Source: Bacteroidia bacterium (lineage in GTDB: Bacteria; Bacteroidota; Bacteroidia; Bacteroidales; GCA-2748055). Taken from it: a stretch of DNA of 5,474 nt. Positions 1-5,474 of the stretch are shown piece by piece. Below the pieces are notes generated by a model. It worked only from the letters and a program-made list of their open reading frames with translations, searched no databases and was not told the origin of the DNA. The translations under genes and the position numbers were made by a program. The stretch spans positions 1-5,474 of the forward strand of contig JAUVKN010000280.1 in assembly GCA_030596245.1 (NCBI GenBank), read 5' to 3'. How positions within the stretch are numbered: position 1 is the first letter of the stretch; each line of letters opens with the position of its first letter.

Positions 1-401
1 CGAGTAATAAAAAGAGTTGGATTTATACATATAACCAAAAAACTGCTGCAGATCTTTTAACAGCAAATGGGGTAAGGGTGACTCAGTCTTACAATACATT
101 ATGGATTAAGGCCAACCAAAATCTATTGTATGCTGAAAATAATAAGGAGGGGCATAAAATCATCTTAGAACTATATTGTCCCTATCAAAGATTTCTTGAG
201 TTACTTAGAACAGGGCAGACTCAAAGCATTGAATTCTTAGTAACTGGTTATTTTGGGAGTATTTCTTCGAATAGTAAAATATATGGCGTTTTAACCCAGG
301 TCCATGCTGAAAAGCAAATAATTAAATGTTCAAACGGGCATGAATTTGATAAAGATGCTGGATATAAATTTTGTCCTACCTGCGGAGAGCCCTTAAAATG
401 A
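1..401 (+). CDS. Zinc-ribbon protein of unknown function, 5' end outside the window
   Basis: The reading frame is open from the window edge (first full codon at 3) to the TGA at 399-401. It has no in-frame ATG before the GTG at 78, and the residues before that GTG read as ordinary protein, so the true start is probably upstream and the gene is partial. About 132 residues are visible. The last 25 or so form a compact zinc ribbon: Cys (codon 327), His (339) in C-S-N-G-H, then a C-P-T-C-G knuckle (372-383), a C/H...CxxC arrangement ending in P-L-K. The middle part alternates strand-like segments (IEFLVTGYFGSI, KIYGVLTQVHA), which could be a small beta-barrel or OB-like fold; that is inference. 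No signal peptide or membrane helix is seen in the visible part. I do not recognise the family. Its stop faces the oligoendopeptidase remnant 25 nt away, so it is not part of the minus-strand operon. Confidence 0.75.
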   Translation, partial: SNKKSWIYTYNQKTAADLLTANGVRVTQSYNTLWIKANQNLLYAENNKEGHKIILELYCPYQRFLELLRTGQTQSIEFLVTGYFGSISSNSKIYGVLTQVHAEKQIIKCSNGHEFDKDAGYKFCPTCGEPLK

Positions 402-426
402 AGATTCAAATTAGCAATTGCAAAAA

Positions 427-573
427 CTACTTTGACTTTCGATCCAGGATCTTCTCTATCTCATCCATGAGTTTATTCATGGCTGAGATGGTTGAATCAA
501 ATACCTGGGATCCTGTCATATCAACTCCAGCTTTCATCAGTAATGCAATAGGATAATCTGACCCTCTCATGCT
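427..573 (-). pseudogene. pepF: Orphan C-terminal fragment of oligoendopeptidase F (M3B family)
   Basis: Read on the minus strand, this stretch encodes R-G-S-D-Y-P-I followed by ALLMKAGVDMTGSQVF, then a helical tail (MNKLMDEIEKILDRKSK) and a TAG at 427-429. The GSDYPI...LLKKAGVDM pattern followed by a charged amphipathic helix is how oligoendopeptidase F proteins (zinc metallopeptidase family M3B) end, as I recall the family. The family is about 560-600 residues long and its HExxH zinc site lies far upstream. Only about 48 residues remain here. The frame is closed by a TGA at 592-594, and the next gene (482 aa) fills the space where the rest of pepF should be. The open frame continues to 591, but the residues above about 573 (LISTRQ) do not look like the family. 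The fragment has no start and cannot be active. It is best read as the scar of a deletion or insertion that replaced the rest of pepF; a chimeric assembly join is the main alternative. Confidence 0.7.
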
Positions 574-583
574 CTGCCTGGTA

Positions 584-2032
584 CTAATTAATCAGTTCAA
601 TATCCTTTGGAGTGTTGGCTTCACCAACGATGACTTCATAAGAGCCATTTTGCAGATTAACCCGGTATACTTTGTTCCCGAAATTTGAGGTAACATAGGC
701 AAAATTGCCCTGTACAGCTATGCCAGTGTTGTGCCATTCGGGCAATTCGCAGACTTGGTTTTCACCTTCATCTTCCGTAAATGAGAATAACTTTTTTGAT
801 TGAACCAAATAATAGGTTCCATCTGCATAATCAATATCACCCAGCCAGCCGGGAAGATGCTGGAAATCCTTAAAAACCGACCACTGGTAGTTGTCCAGGT
901 CGATCCTGACAAGCTGGCTGTTCCCGTCCTCGGAGATTATTAAATTGTTCTCCACGACTACGCCATTTACACTTTGTAAGCTTTCGTCTGGTGGAGCGTT
1001 GGTGAAGGACATCGATTTCACCAGCTCACCTACCGAATTCGTAAAGCTAACTGTATCGCGATCATTATCAAAAAATGCCAGGTTTTCATCGGGTAATACA
1101 CACATTTGTAAAGGATAGGCGATCCGGTTATCAACGGTAATCGATCTGATTAAACCACCCTCGGGATTATAAACGGATACGTCATGACCCCAGTGTATGT
1201 AGATCTTGTTTTCAAATACTTCCAGGTCCCTGCCTCCATCACTATTAAACAGGGTTTTCACTCCTTCATGATTCAATAACCAGATCCCGTCGTTGTCGCT
1301 GAAAATAAGTACCCCTTCAGCGGGCATGCATTCACTTGTGGTAAAAACCACCTGGGTTCCGTATGCAGTTCCCGAGGAATTGGTGGAGTATGCCCTGACA
1401 AAATATTCATTGCTGCATGTTAAGCCGGTCAACATGCTTGTAAATTCTCCAGGGCCCGATCCGTCTGTGGTATGGTTATCATCAAGTGTGGGGTTTTCTA
1501 AAGTGCTCCAGCAAACACCCCTGGCAGAGACCGGGTCACCCCCTTCCGAAATTACGTTTCCCCCACTTACAGAAGAAGTCACAGTAATGGCACCTACCAG
1601 GGCCGTTGTAACTTCAGGAAGGTTCGGCGGAGGTGTAGTAAAAGTTTTATTCTTCCCGTATTCTGGTTCTTCACCGGTAGTTACGTATGCACGAACAAAG
1701 AACTTCACATCCGGAGGCAGTTCTGCAATTGTACTGGTGAATGTTCCAGCAGTTTCTTTGGTTCCTATTCTTGTTAACTCGTCATTTATTGTGGGATTTT
1801 CAAAGGGTGACCAGCAAAATCCATGCTGTACTATATCCTCATTCCCGATATTGATTACCCGCCCGGTCAACCTGTATTGTCCCTCTGAAAGCTCTTCAAC
1901 AGACTCGGTTTTGAATACCAGGATCGATTCAGGATCAAACCGCTCACATGTATAGGTGAATATCATGGAAATTACAGTTCCAATCAGTATCAGAACCATC
2001 ACAGAGAAGATATTTTTCTTTTTCAGTATCAT
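584..2032 (-). CDS. Membrane-anchored or surface protein with two FN3-like repeats and a probable beta-propeller
   Basis: This is the last gene of the three-gene operon. ATG at 2030-2032 is 13 nt after the caspase gene stop and has no clear Shine-Dalgarno sequence. The N-terminus is K-K-K plus a hydrophobic stretch (about residues 8-28), then Cys29. The preceding residues (F-T-Y-T) are not a good lipobox, so it is either an atypical lipoprotein or a signal anchor. Residues about 38-133 and 139-232 are two copies of an FN3-like domain common in exported Bacteroidota proteins. Each has G-[FV]-C-W-S, then [FL]-E-N-P-T, then a FVRAY strand, Y-G, and a final FTT. Residues about 240-482 contain recurring strand pairs (VLIFSDNDGIWLLN, NKIYIHWGHDVSVYNP, NLIISEDGNSQLVRIDL, NFAYVTSNFGNKVYRVNL). 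This fits a six-bladed NHL/SMP-30-like propeller, though no family signature is certain. No catalytic residues are recognised, so a binding or scaffold role outside the cytoplasm is inferred. Its stop lies at the edge of the pepF scar. Confidence 0.85.
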   Translation of the reverse strand: MILKKKNIFSVMVLILIGTVISMIFTYTCERFDPESILVFKTESVEELSEGQYRLTGRVINIGNEDIVQHGFCWSPFENPTINDELTRIGTKETAGTFTSTIAELPPDVKFFVRAYVTTGEEPEYGKNKTFTTPPPNLPEVTTALVGAITVTSSVSGGNVISEGGDPVSARGVCWSTLENPTLDDNHTTDGSGPGEFTSMLTGLTCSNEYFVRAYSTNSSGTAYGTQVVFTTSECMPAEGVLIFSDNDGIWLLNHEGVKTLFNSDGGRDLEVFENKIYIHWGHDVSVYNPEGGLIRSITVDNRIAYPLQMCVLPDENLAFFDNDRDTVSFTNSVGELVKSMSFTNAPPDESLQSVNGVVVENNLIISEDGNSQLVRIDLDNYQWSVFKDFQHLPGWLGDIDYADGTYYLVQSKKLFSFTEDEGENQVCELPEWHNTGIAVQGNFAYVTSNFGNKVYRVNLQNGSYEVIVGEANTPKDIELIN

Positions 2033-2045
2033 GGAAGCAAGAATC

Positions 2046-3191
2046 TCATTCTTTTTTCAGAAAAATAAAATCACCACCTTCATCACCCACATTCCTTATT
2101 TCTCCATACTTTGGGATGGCATCGCTATTATTGATCACGGCAATGCGGAAACTGCTGAACAACTGCTCCGAGGACAAATAGGTATTCTCATTCTCATTCA
2201 GCCTGTCAATGAGGTACCTGGTGAATGAACTCCTGTCGGGCACTTCCGTCAATGTTCCGCTCGTCATGGCCTTTCTGCTCTGCAAATTATACAGTAGCTC
2301 ATAGGCCTTGTCCTCTTTCTTGAATCCCGATCTTGTGTTAAATATGGCTCCGGCAAAACATGCATCCGTTATCAGAAGCGTATGCTTTGAATTGATGGTT
2401 TTCAAATAGTCAACAAGGGTGCTGTTCCTGAACCAGTTGGCCGTAGTGTTCAGATAAGCGTCAGCAGGAAACCAGTACCCTACATTCGCCCTCTCATCCC
2501 AGGTACCATGACCCGCATAAAAGATCAGTACATTGTCATCGGGTGTGACAATGTTTGCCAGGTGATCAAGTGCTCCCACGATATCGTTTCGTGTGGCATC
2601 CCTGAGTATCACCATTTCATTTTCGTGAAATGAATACCTTGAAATCAACAGTTCATAAAGCTTCCCGGCGTCTTTTACAGGGTTTTGCAGATCAGGCAGA
2701 TCAGGATCGTGGTAATTGTCGATTCCGATGATCAATCCATAGTACTTTGATGATTCAGAGATCTTATCTGCAAGGGTGGGAACCGGGGGAATATATTCTA
2801 CAGTATATAACTGTTCTGCCACGTTATCCAACACGTCAGATGTAACCAGCCTAATTTGATTCTTACCGGGTTCAAGTACCAGCCTGGATGAAAAAATCCC
2901 TGCCTCATTGATATTCCTTATATCGGAATTCACAGAGATAAACTTCACACCACTTTCATCGGTAACCTCCCCAATTAGATCAAACTCTTTTGTATTAGTC
3001 TGGAATGTATCATTTTCAGGAATAAAGGGTGACATTAGCCTGATTGCAGGGGGTTGTGTATCAGGCAGGTTGTTTATAAGGAATTTCACGCTCTTGCTTT
3101 CAACTTCCTGACCATGAAGTGGCTGCAGCATCCAGGTCACTGTTATGGCTGCCAGGATCAAAGCCGGTCTTATATACATGTGTGTTCTCAT
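2046..3191 (-). CDS. Exported caspase-like cysteine peptidase (C14) with N-terminal Ig-like domain
   Basis: I choose the ATG at 3189-3191 (381 aa), 8 nt after the upstream stop. A TTG ten codons earlier is open but would overlap the upstream gene and spoil the signal peptide. Residues 1 to about 28 form a signal peptide (hydrophobic ALILAAITVTWML, cleavage near H-G-Q). Residues about 46-134 are an Ig-like beta-sandwich: P-P-A-I-R-L, EVTDESGVKFISVNS, a PGKNQIRLV strand and a D-x-x-x-N turn. Residues about 149-345 are the caspase p20-like domain. It starts with K-Y-Y-G-L-I-I-G-I-D-N-Y, followed by L-x-N-P-V-K-D-A. The catalytic His228 lies in F-Y-A-G-H-G-T and the catalytic Cys278 in T-D-A-C-F-A-G. 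Both dyad residues are present, so activity is expected; target and specificity cannot be read from the sequence. Unlike cytoplasmic defence caspases, it should act in the periplasm or outside. It is the middle gene of the operon, between a membrane-hairpin protein and the FN3/propeller protein. Confidence 0.92.
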   Translation of the reverse strand: MRTHMYIRPALILAAITVTWMLQPLHGQEVESKSVKFLINNLPDTQPPAIRLMSPFIPENDTFQTNTKEFDLIGEVTDESGVKFISVNSDIRNINEAGIFSSRLVLEPGKNQIRLVTSDVLDNVAEQLYTVEYIPPVPTLADKISESSKYYGLIIGIDNYHDPDLPDLQNPVKDAGKLYELLISRYSFHENEMVILRDATRNDIVGALDHLANIVTPDDNVLIFYAGHGTWDERANVGYWFPADAYLNTTANWFRNSTLVDYLKTINSKHTLLITDACFAGAIFNTRSGFKKEDKAYELLYNLQSRKAMTSGTLTEVPDRSSFTRYLIDRLNENENTYLSSEQLFSSFRIAVINNSDAIPKYGEIRNVGDEGGDFIFLKKE

Positions 3192-3199
3192 TTCATTTT

Positions 3200-4120
3200 T
3201 CAAAAAGTGTATCTGAAACAAACCAGCGGAGCATATGAAAGAGGATCAATATCAGTACGTATGGATATATTATTCAAATCACCAATCGATGGACCACTCA
3301 TCAGATCCGATGTACCCATCCATGTCCATATGATGTCCGTGATCCATATCCCAATGGCAGCATACGCCAACCCTTCAGAAATCTTATCCTGCCGGACCGA
3401 TTTGTTGAAAGCCGTTTCAGCCTCTGTCGGATCCTCCATCTCTTCAATGGAGTCAAATGTTTGAATAGACTGCCTGTTGAGTATGACCGAACCTATGATA
3501 CAACCATAGCCTGCCACCCCCCTGATCCAGTGCGGATTTCCGGTAACACGGGATAATCCCAAACCGGGAATGGCCAATGACTGCAATACAATACTGGTAC
3601 GATTAAATGTGGTTGAACCTGATACGGGGGCATCCTCATTAACTTTAGAGGCTTTCTCAGAGGTATCTTCGAGGGTATCTTCAGGTATAACCCCGGACTT
3701 TGATTCTTCAACCTCTTCATCAATCATCTTTTGTACAATCTCTTCTTCGGGTTTGTTGGTAACTGGTGCGGGAGGAGGGATTACCCTGGCATTGATCTTT
3801 ACAAAGACATAGGCATTGATCTGAATATTATCTGCTTCTAGATTCCATGTGATATGCTTATTCCTGCCTCCATCTTCCACCATACCAATGTCTCCATCCA
3901 ATGCATCCGCATCAAACGGATTCCCGTCCTCATCATTTATCTCAACACTAATCACATATTTCTCCAATGGATCACTGTTCTCAATATCATAGTATATATG
4001 AACCATGTTATCCTTCAACTCAAGCCGTGGCTCAGAGATCTGTACGATTGTCTGGGAATTGCATAACGGACCAGTAAGGACTAATGCAATGATCAGCAGG
4101 GAATGATGGAGTTTTCCCAT
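3200..4120 (-). CDS. Exported beta-sandwich protein with acidic linker and membrane hairpin
   Basis: This is the first gene of the operon. ATG at 4118-4120 gives a good signal peptide (MGKLHH plus SLLIIALVLTGPL, cleavage near C-N-S-Q). Residues about 30-112 are a beta-sandwich with HIYYDIEN, a YVISVEI strand, G-D-I-G, G-G-x-N-K, H-I-T-W-N-L and VFVKINA. This resembles a domain I associate with other exported Bacteroidota proteins, often next to sulfatase-modifying-factor-like or caspase modules; no family name is certain. Residues about 113-170 are a Pro/Glu-rich, disordered-looking linker. Residues about 175-190 (SLAIPGLGLSRVTG) begin a segment with two hydrophobic stretches (about 199-214 and 250-268), reminiscent of the P-G-L-G hairpin of DUF5683-type proteins. 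The chain ends in strand-like residues with a terminal Phe (VCFRYTF), like an outer-membrane beta-signal, but it is too short for a full barrel. It may anchor or present the caspase encoded 8 nt downstream; that is inference from gene order. Confidence 0.85.
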   Translation of the reverse strand: MGKLHHSLLIIALVLTGPLCNSQTIVQISEPRLELKDNMVHIYYDIENSDPLEKYVISVEINDEDGNPFDADALDGDIGMVEDGGRNKHITWNLEADNIQINAYVFVKINARVIPPPAPVTNKPEEEIVQKMIDEEVEESKSGVIPEDTLEDTSEKASKVNEDAPVSGSTTFNRTSIVLQSLAIPGLGLSRVTGNPHWIRGVAGYGCIIGSVILNRQSIQTFDSIEEMEDPTEAETAFNKSVRQDKISEGLAYAAIGIWITDIIWTWMGTSDLMSGPSIGDLNNISIRTDIDPLSYAPLVCFRYTF

Positions 4121-4139
4121 TATAAGATCCGTTTTTAGT

Positions 4140-4184
4140 TTAAGGCACCAGCCAGGAGATCCTCTGCACCGATCCTAAATTCAT
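4140..4184 (-). other. Short leader ORF (14 codons) ahead of the operon
   Basis: An ATG at 4182-4184 opens a 14-codon frame (MNLGSVQRISWLVP) closed by TAA at 4140-4142, 19 nt before the first operon ATG. It lies entirely in the predicted 5' untranslated region, about 10 nt after the expected transcription start. No ribosome-binding site is seen and there is no run of one regulatory amino acid, so it may be chance. Confidence 0.2.
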
Positions 4185-4198
4185 ACCAGACTGATAGT

Positions 4199-4230
4199 CA
4201 AATATAACAAGAGAGTTTGTAAGTCACAAA
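4199..4230 (-). promoter_or_regulatory. Bacteroidota-type promoter for the caspase operon
   Basis: On the minus strand, TTTG (4230-4227) is followed by a 20-nt spacer and TATATTTG (4206-4199). This matches the Bacteroidota primary-sigma consensus TTTG-N19-21-TAnnTTTG at every fixed position. Transcription should start near 4195, giving a leader of about 75 nt before the ATG at 4120. It is the only full match found by eye in the 4121-4527 gap. It also creates a direct repeat of CAAATAT (plus strand, 4199-4205 and 4227-4233). Confidence 0.6.
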
Positions 4231-4308
4231 TATTAGCGGTAAGGAGTGTAGTATCACACAGATCAGTGGCCCTAAGACTGTTCTGATCAGGCGAATATCA
4301 TCAAAATG

Positions 4309-4341
4309 ACCGGAAGTTCTCTTTATCATTGAGAGCCCGGT
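4309..4341. terminator. Interrupted stem-loop, possible weak terminator after the serpin gene
   Basis: ACCGG (4309-4313) pairs with CCGGT (4337-4341), and TTCTC (4317-4321) pairs with GAGAG (4331-4335, one G-T wobble) around a 9-nt loop, with a 3-nt/1-nt internal bulge. Read in the serpin direction it is followed only by CATTTTG, a short T run, and it lies about 190 nt past the serpin stop. It could end serpin transcription before the operon promoter at 4230, but support is weak. Confidence 0.25.
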
Positions 4342-4527
4342 AAATATAATTTGATTGCCTGCTCCTACTATACCATACCGAGGTATTAAATGTGCACGGT
4401 ATATGTAATATGTTAATAATCAAAAATTTGTTGACTTGAACTGGGATATTTCGTAATTTGTTGTAAATAATCCAACCAAACTCTTATTAGAAAGTAATAG
4501 ATCTATTGCGCTCCGGGACAACAAGCA

Positions 4528-5474
4528 CTATGGATATTCCGGTCTCCCCACCTTACCCATAAACATTATCGCCGAGGTGGAGTTCTCCTTGATCACATAG
4601 AGGAACGGGCTATTGGCTTTGAATATGGTTGGAACCGGTGCTGAGATTTCTCTTATTTCCACGATGGTTGCTGCGGCCGCTTCGGTGCCTTCTTCCTGGA
4701 CATCAATAAAAGTCTGATGTATGACTCTGGAAATATACAAGCCATCACCCGGCGTGATCCGCGAGAAATCGGCACCTCCTCCAAAAGCAATACCGAGTCC
4801 TAGATTGATTAGGGGATCGTTCAGCAGGTCCTTAAAATCATAGGTGAATTTTGGCAACTCGATCTGTACATTTTGAGTTGTGGGAGATGCAAACCAGTTG
4901 TTCCAGGTGTCAATGTCCATCTTATCCACAAGGTCGTCAAGGTTGCTATTACCGGTGGGCAACATGACTACCATGCTGAAGGTACTGTCACCATAGGGTA
5001 GCTCCACAGCTGTGAAGTCCTCATTGGCCGTGTAATTGAAGCTCCCGTTGATCTTCATGAAATCTGCATCAAAAGCAGAACCATCCTCCAGGTGGAATTC
5101 ACCTTCATAGGTATCCTCGGGATCGAACTGGTATTTCCACTTTGCATTGAAATAGATGGCGTTTACCAGGTACATCACAGCATCTGAGGGGATAAAGTCG
5201 AGCATGTCCCTGATCTTATCATTGGTTTTATCCTCGATCCATCCATTGATGATATCCACTGCTCCGGGATCCGAAAAATCGAGTTCCTCCACGGCTGCAT
5301 CAAAATAGTCCTGGTTGGTTGTTATAAACTCAGCTAATACAGGATAACCCAACTTATACCAGATGCTGTTGGCAATGGAAAATTCAACCAGATCGTCCAG
5401 ATGAATGAGCTGGTCCATGAGGTCCTTATAGCTCTCATTCACCTCCTGGTTGGTCAGATTGCCAAAATGCAGTA
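4528..5474 (-). CDS. Serpin (serine protease inhibitor family I4), N-terminus outside the window
   Basis: The frame is open to the window edge (a GTG at 5440-5442 is internal; LHFGNLTNQE before it is serpin-like). About 314 residues are visible, so roughly 80-90 plus any signal peptide are missing. Serpin landmarks in order: VEFSIANSIWY, the breach motif LVNAIYFNAKWKYQF, ELPYG followed by FSMVVMLP, ELPKFTYDF, A-D-F-S-R-I, VIHQTFIDV, the hinge EEGTEAAAAT (4666-4695), and the C-terminal signature FKANSPFLYVI with MGKVGRP. The hinge matches the inhibitory consensus exactly (Gly P15, Thr P14, small residues P12-P9), so it should trap proteases by loop insertion. Counting 17 residues from the first hinge Glu gives P1 Ile (codon 4645-4647) and P1' Ser. 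That suggests an elastase-, chymotrypsin- or subtilisin-like target, though the RCL length makes this uncertain by a residue. Its promoter is not in view. The gap to the caspase operon and that operon's own promoter suggest a separate transcript. Confidence 0.95.
   Translation of the reverse strand, partial: LHFGNLTNQEVNESYKDLMDQLIHLDDLVEFSIANSIWYKLGYPVLAEFITTNQDYFDAAVEELDFSDPGAVDIINGWIEDKTNDKIRDMLDFIPSDAVMYLVNAIYFNAKWKYQFDPEDTYEGEFHLEDGSAFDADFMKINGSFNYTANEDFTAVELPYGDSTFSMVVMLPTGNSNLDDLVDKMDIDTWNNWFASPTTQNVQIELPKFTYDFKDLLNDPLINLGLGIAFGGGADFSRITPGDGLYISRVIHQTFIDVQEEGTEAAAATIVEIREISAPVPTIFKANSPFLYVIKENSTSAIMFMGKVGRPEYP

Larger units (their letters stand above)
4121..4527. other. Gene-free region between serpin and caspase operon
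   Basis: No protein-coding frame of note is seen on either strand. The region holds the operon promoter (4199-4230), the short leader ORF, the interrupted stem-loop at 4309-4341, a nested inverted repeat at 4375-4402 (ATACC-GA-GGTAT, and ATACCG again matched by CGGTAT at 4397-4402), and a perfect 12-bp palindrome AATAGATCTATT at 4496-4507. The last two could be operators or chance in AT-rich DNA. The 4380-4500 part is notably AT-rich. Confidence 0.6.

Noticed and set aside
414..421. GCAATTGC palindrome between the convergent ends as a terminator
   Set aside because: The stem would be only four pairs with no loop, and it lacks a proper T run; too weak to call.
371..556. Plus-strand open frame of 61 codons after the zinc-ribbon gene
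   Set aside because: It overlaps the end of the zinc-ribbon gene, and its sequence is the antisense of the pepF remnant, which gives a clear family-like protein on the minus strand.
1293..1955. Plus-strand open frame of 220 codons
   Set aside because: It is antisense to the FN3-like repeats of the 482-aa gene, whose minus-strand translation is clearly domain-like; this one is low complexity (Ser/Val/Pro) and looks like no protein.
3192..3221. TTG start giving the caspase protein ten extra residues
   Set aside because: It would overlap the upstream gene and put charged residues ahead of a good signal peptide; the ATG at 3191 fits the gene spacing better.
4261..4288. GATCAG...CTGATC inverted repeat
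   Set aside because: Six-base arms around a 16-nt loop with no T run are expected by chance and have no clear link to a gene end.
1..5474. CRISPR array, tRNA or rRNA genes, insertion sequences
   Set aside because: No regularly spaced repeats, tRNA-like cloverleaf, rRNA sequence, transposase or terminal inverted repeats were seen on either strand.

Overview
The window looks like chromosomal DNA from a member of the Bacteroidota. The evidence is a TTTG-N20-TATATTTG promoter of the Bacteroidota type, weak or absent Shine-Dalgarno sequences, and the protein families present: CWS-type FN3-like repeats, a beta-sandwich with GDIG and a K-x-I-T-W strand, exported caspase-like proteases, and a bacterial serpin. 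Almost everything is on the minus strand; only the leftmost gene is on the plus strand.

Layout from left to right. Positions 1-401 (+) hold the 3' part of an unrecognised gene with a C-terminal zinc ribbon. Facing it, at 427 to about 570 (-), is an orphan 3' end of an oligoendopeptidase F (M3B) gene, with no catalytic part. The remnant is cut off almost exactly where the next gene ends, so a recombination or insertion boundary lies at about 570-594. Positions 584-4120 (-) hold a tight three-gene operon. In transcription order it encodes an exported beta-sandwich protein with an acidic linker and a membrane hairpin (306 aa), an exported Ig-like plus caspase-like (C14) protease with an intact His/Cys dyad (381 aa from its ATG), and a membrane-anchored or surface protein with two FN3-like repeats and a probable beta-propeller (482 aa). 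Gaps in the operon are 8 and 13 nt. A gene-free stretch (4121-4527) holds the operon promoter, a 14-codon leader ORF and a weak interrupted hairpin. Positions 4528-5474 (-) hold a serpin with an inhibitory-type hinge; its N-terminus lies outside the window.

The three operon proteins are all predicted to leave the cytoplasm. The simplest inference is an envelope-located proteolytic module: a caspase-like protease with a membrane partner and a propeller/FN3 scaffold or ligand-binding protein. The serpin is a separate transcription unit upstream on the same strand. A protease-inhibitor pairing is attractive but unproven. The predicted P1 residue (Ile) is neither the Asp of classical caspases nor the Arg/Lys of metacaspases, which argues against a simple fit.
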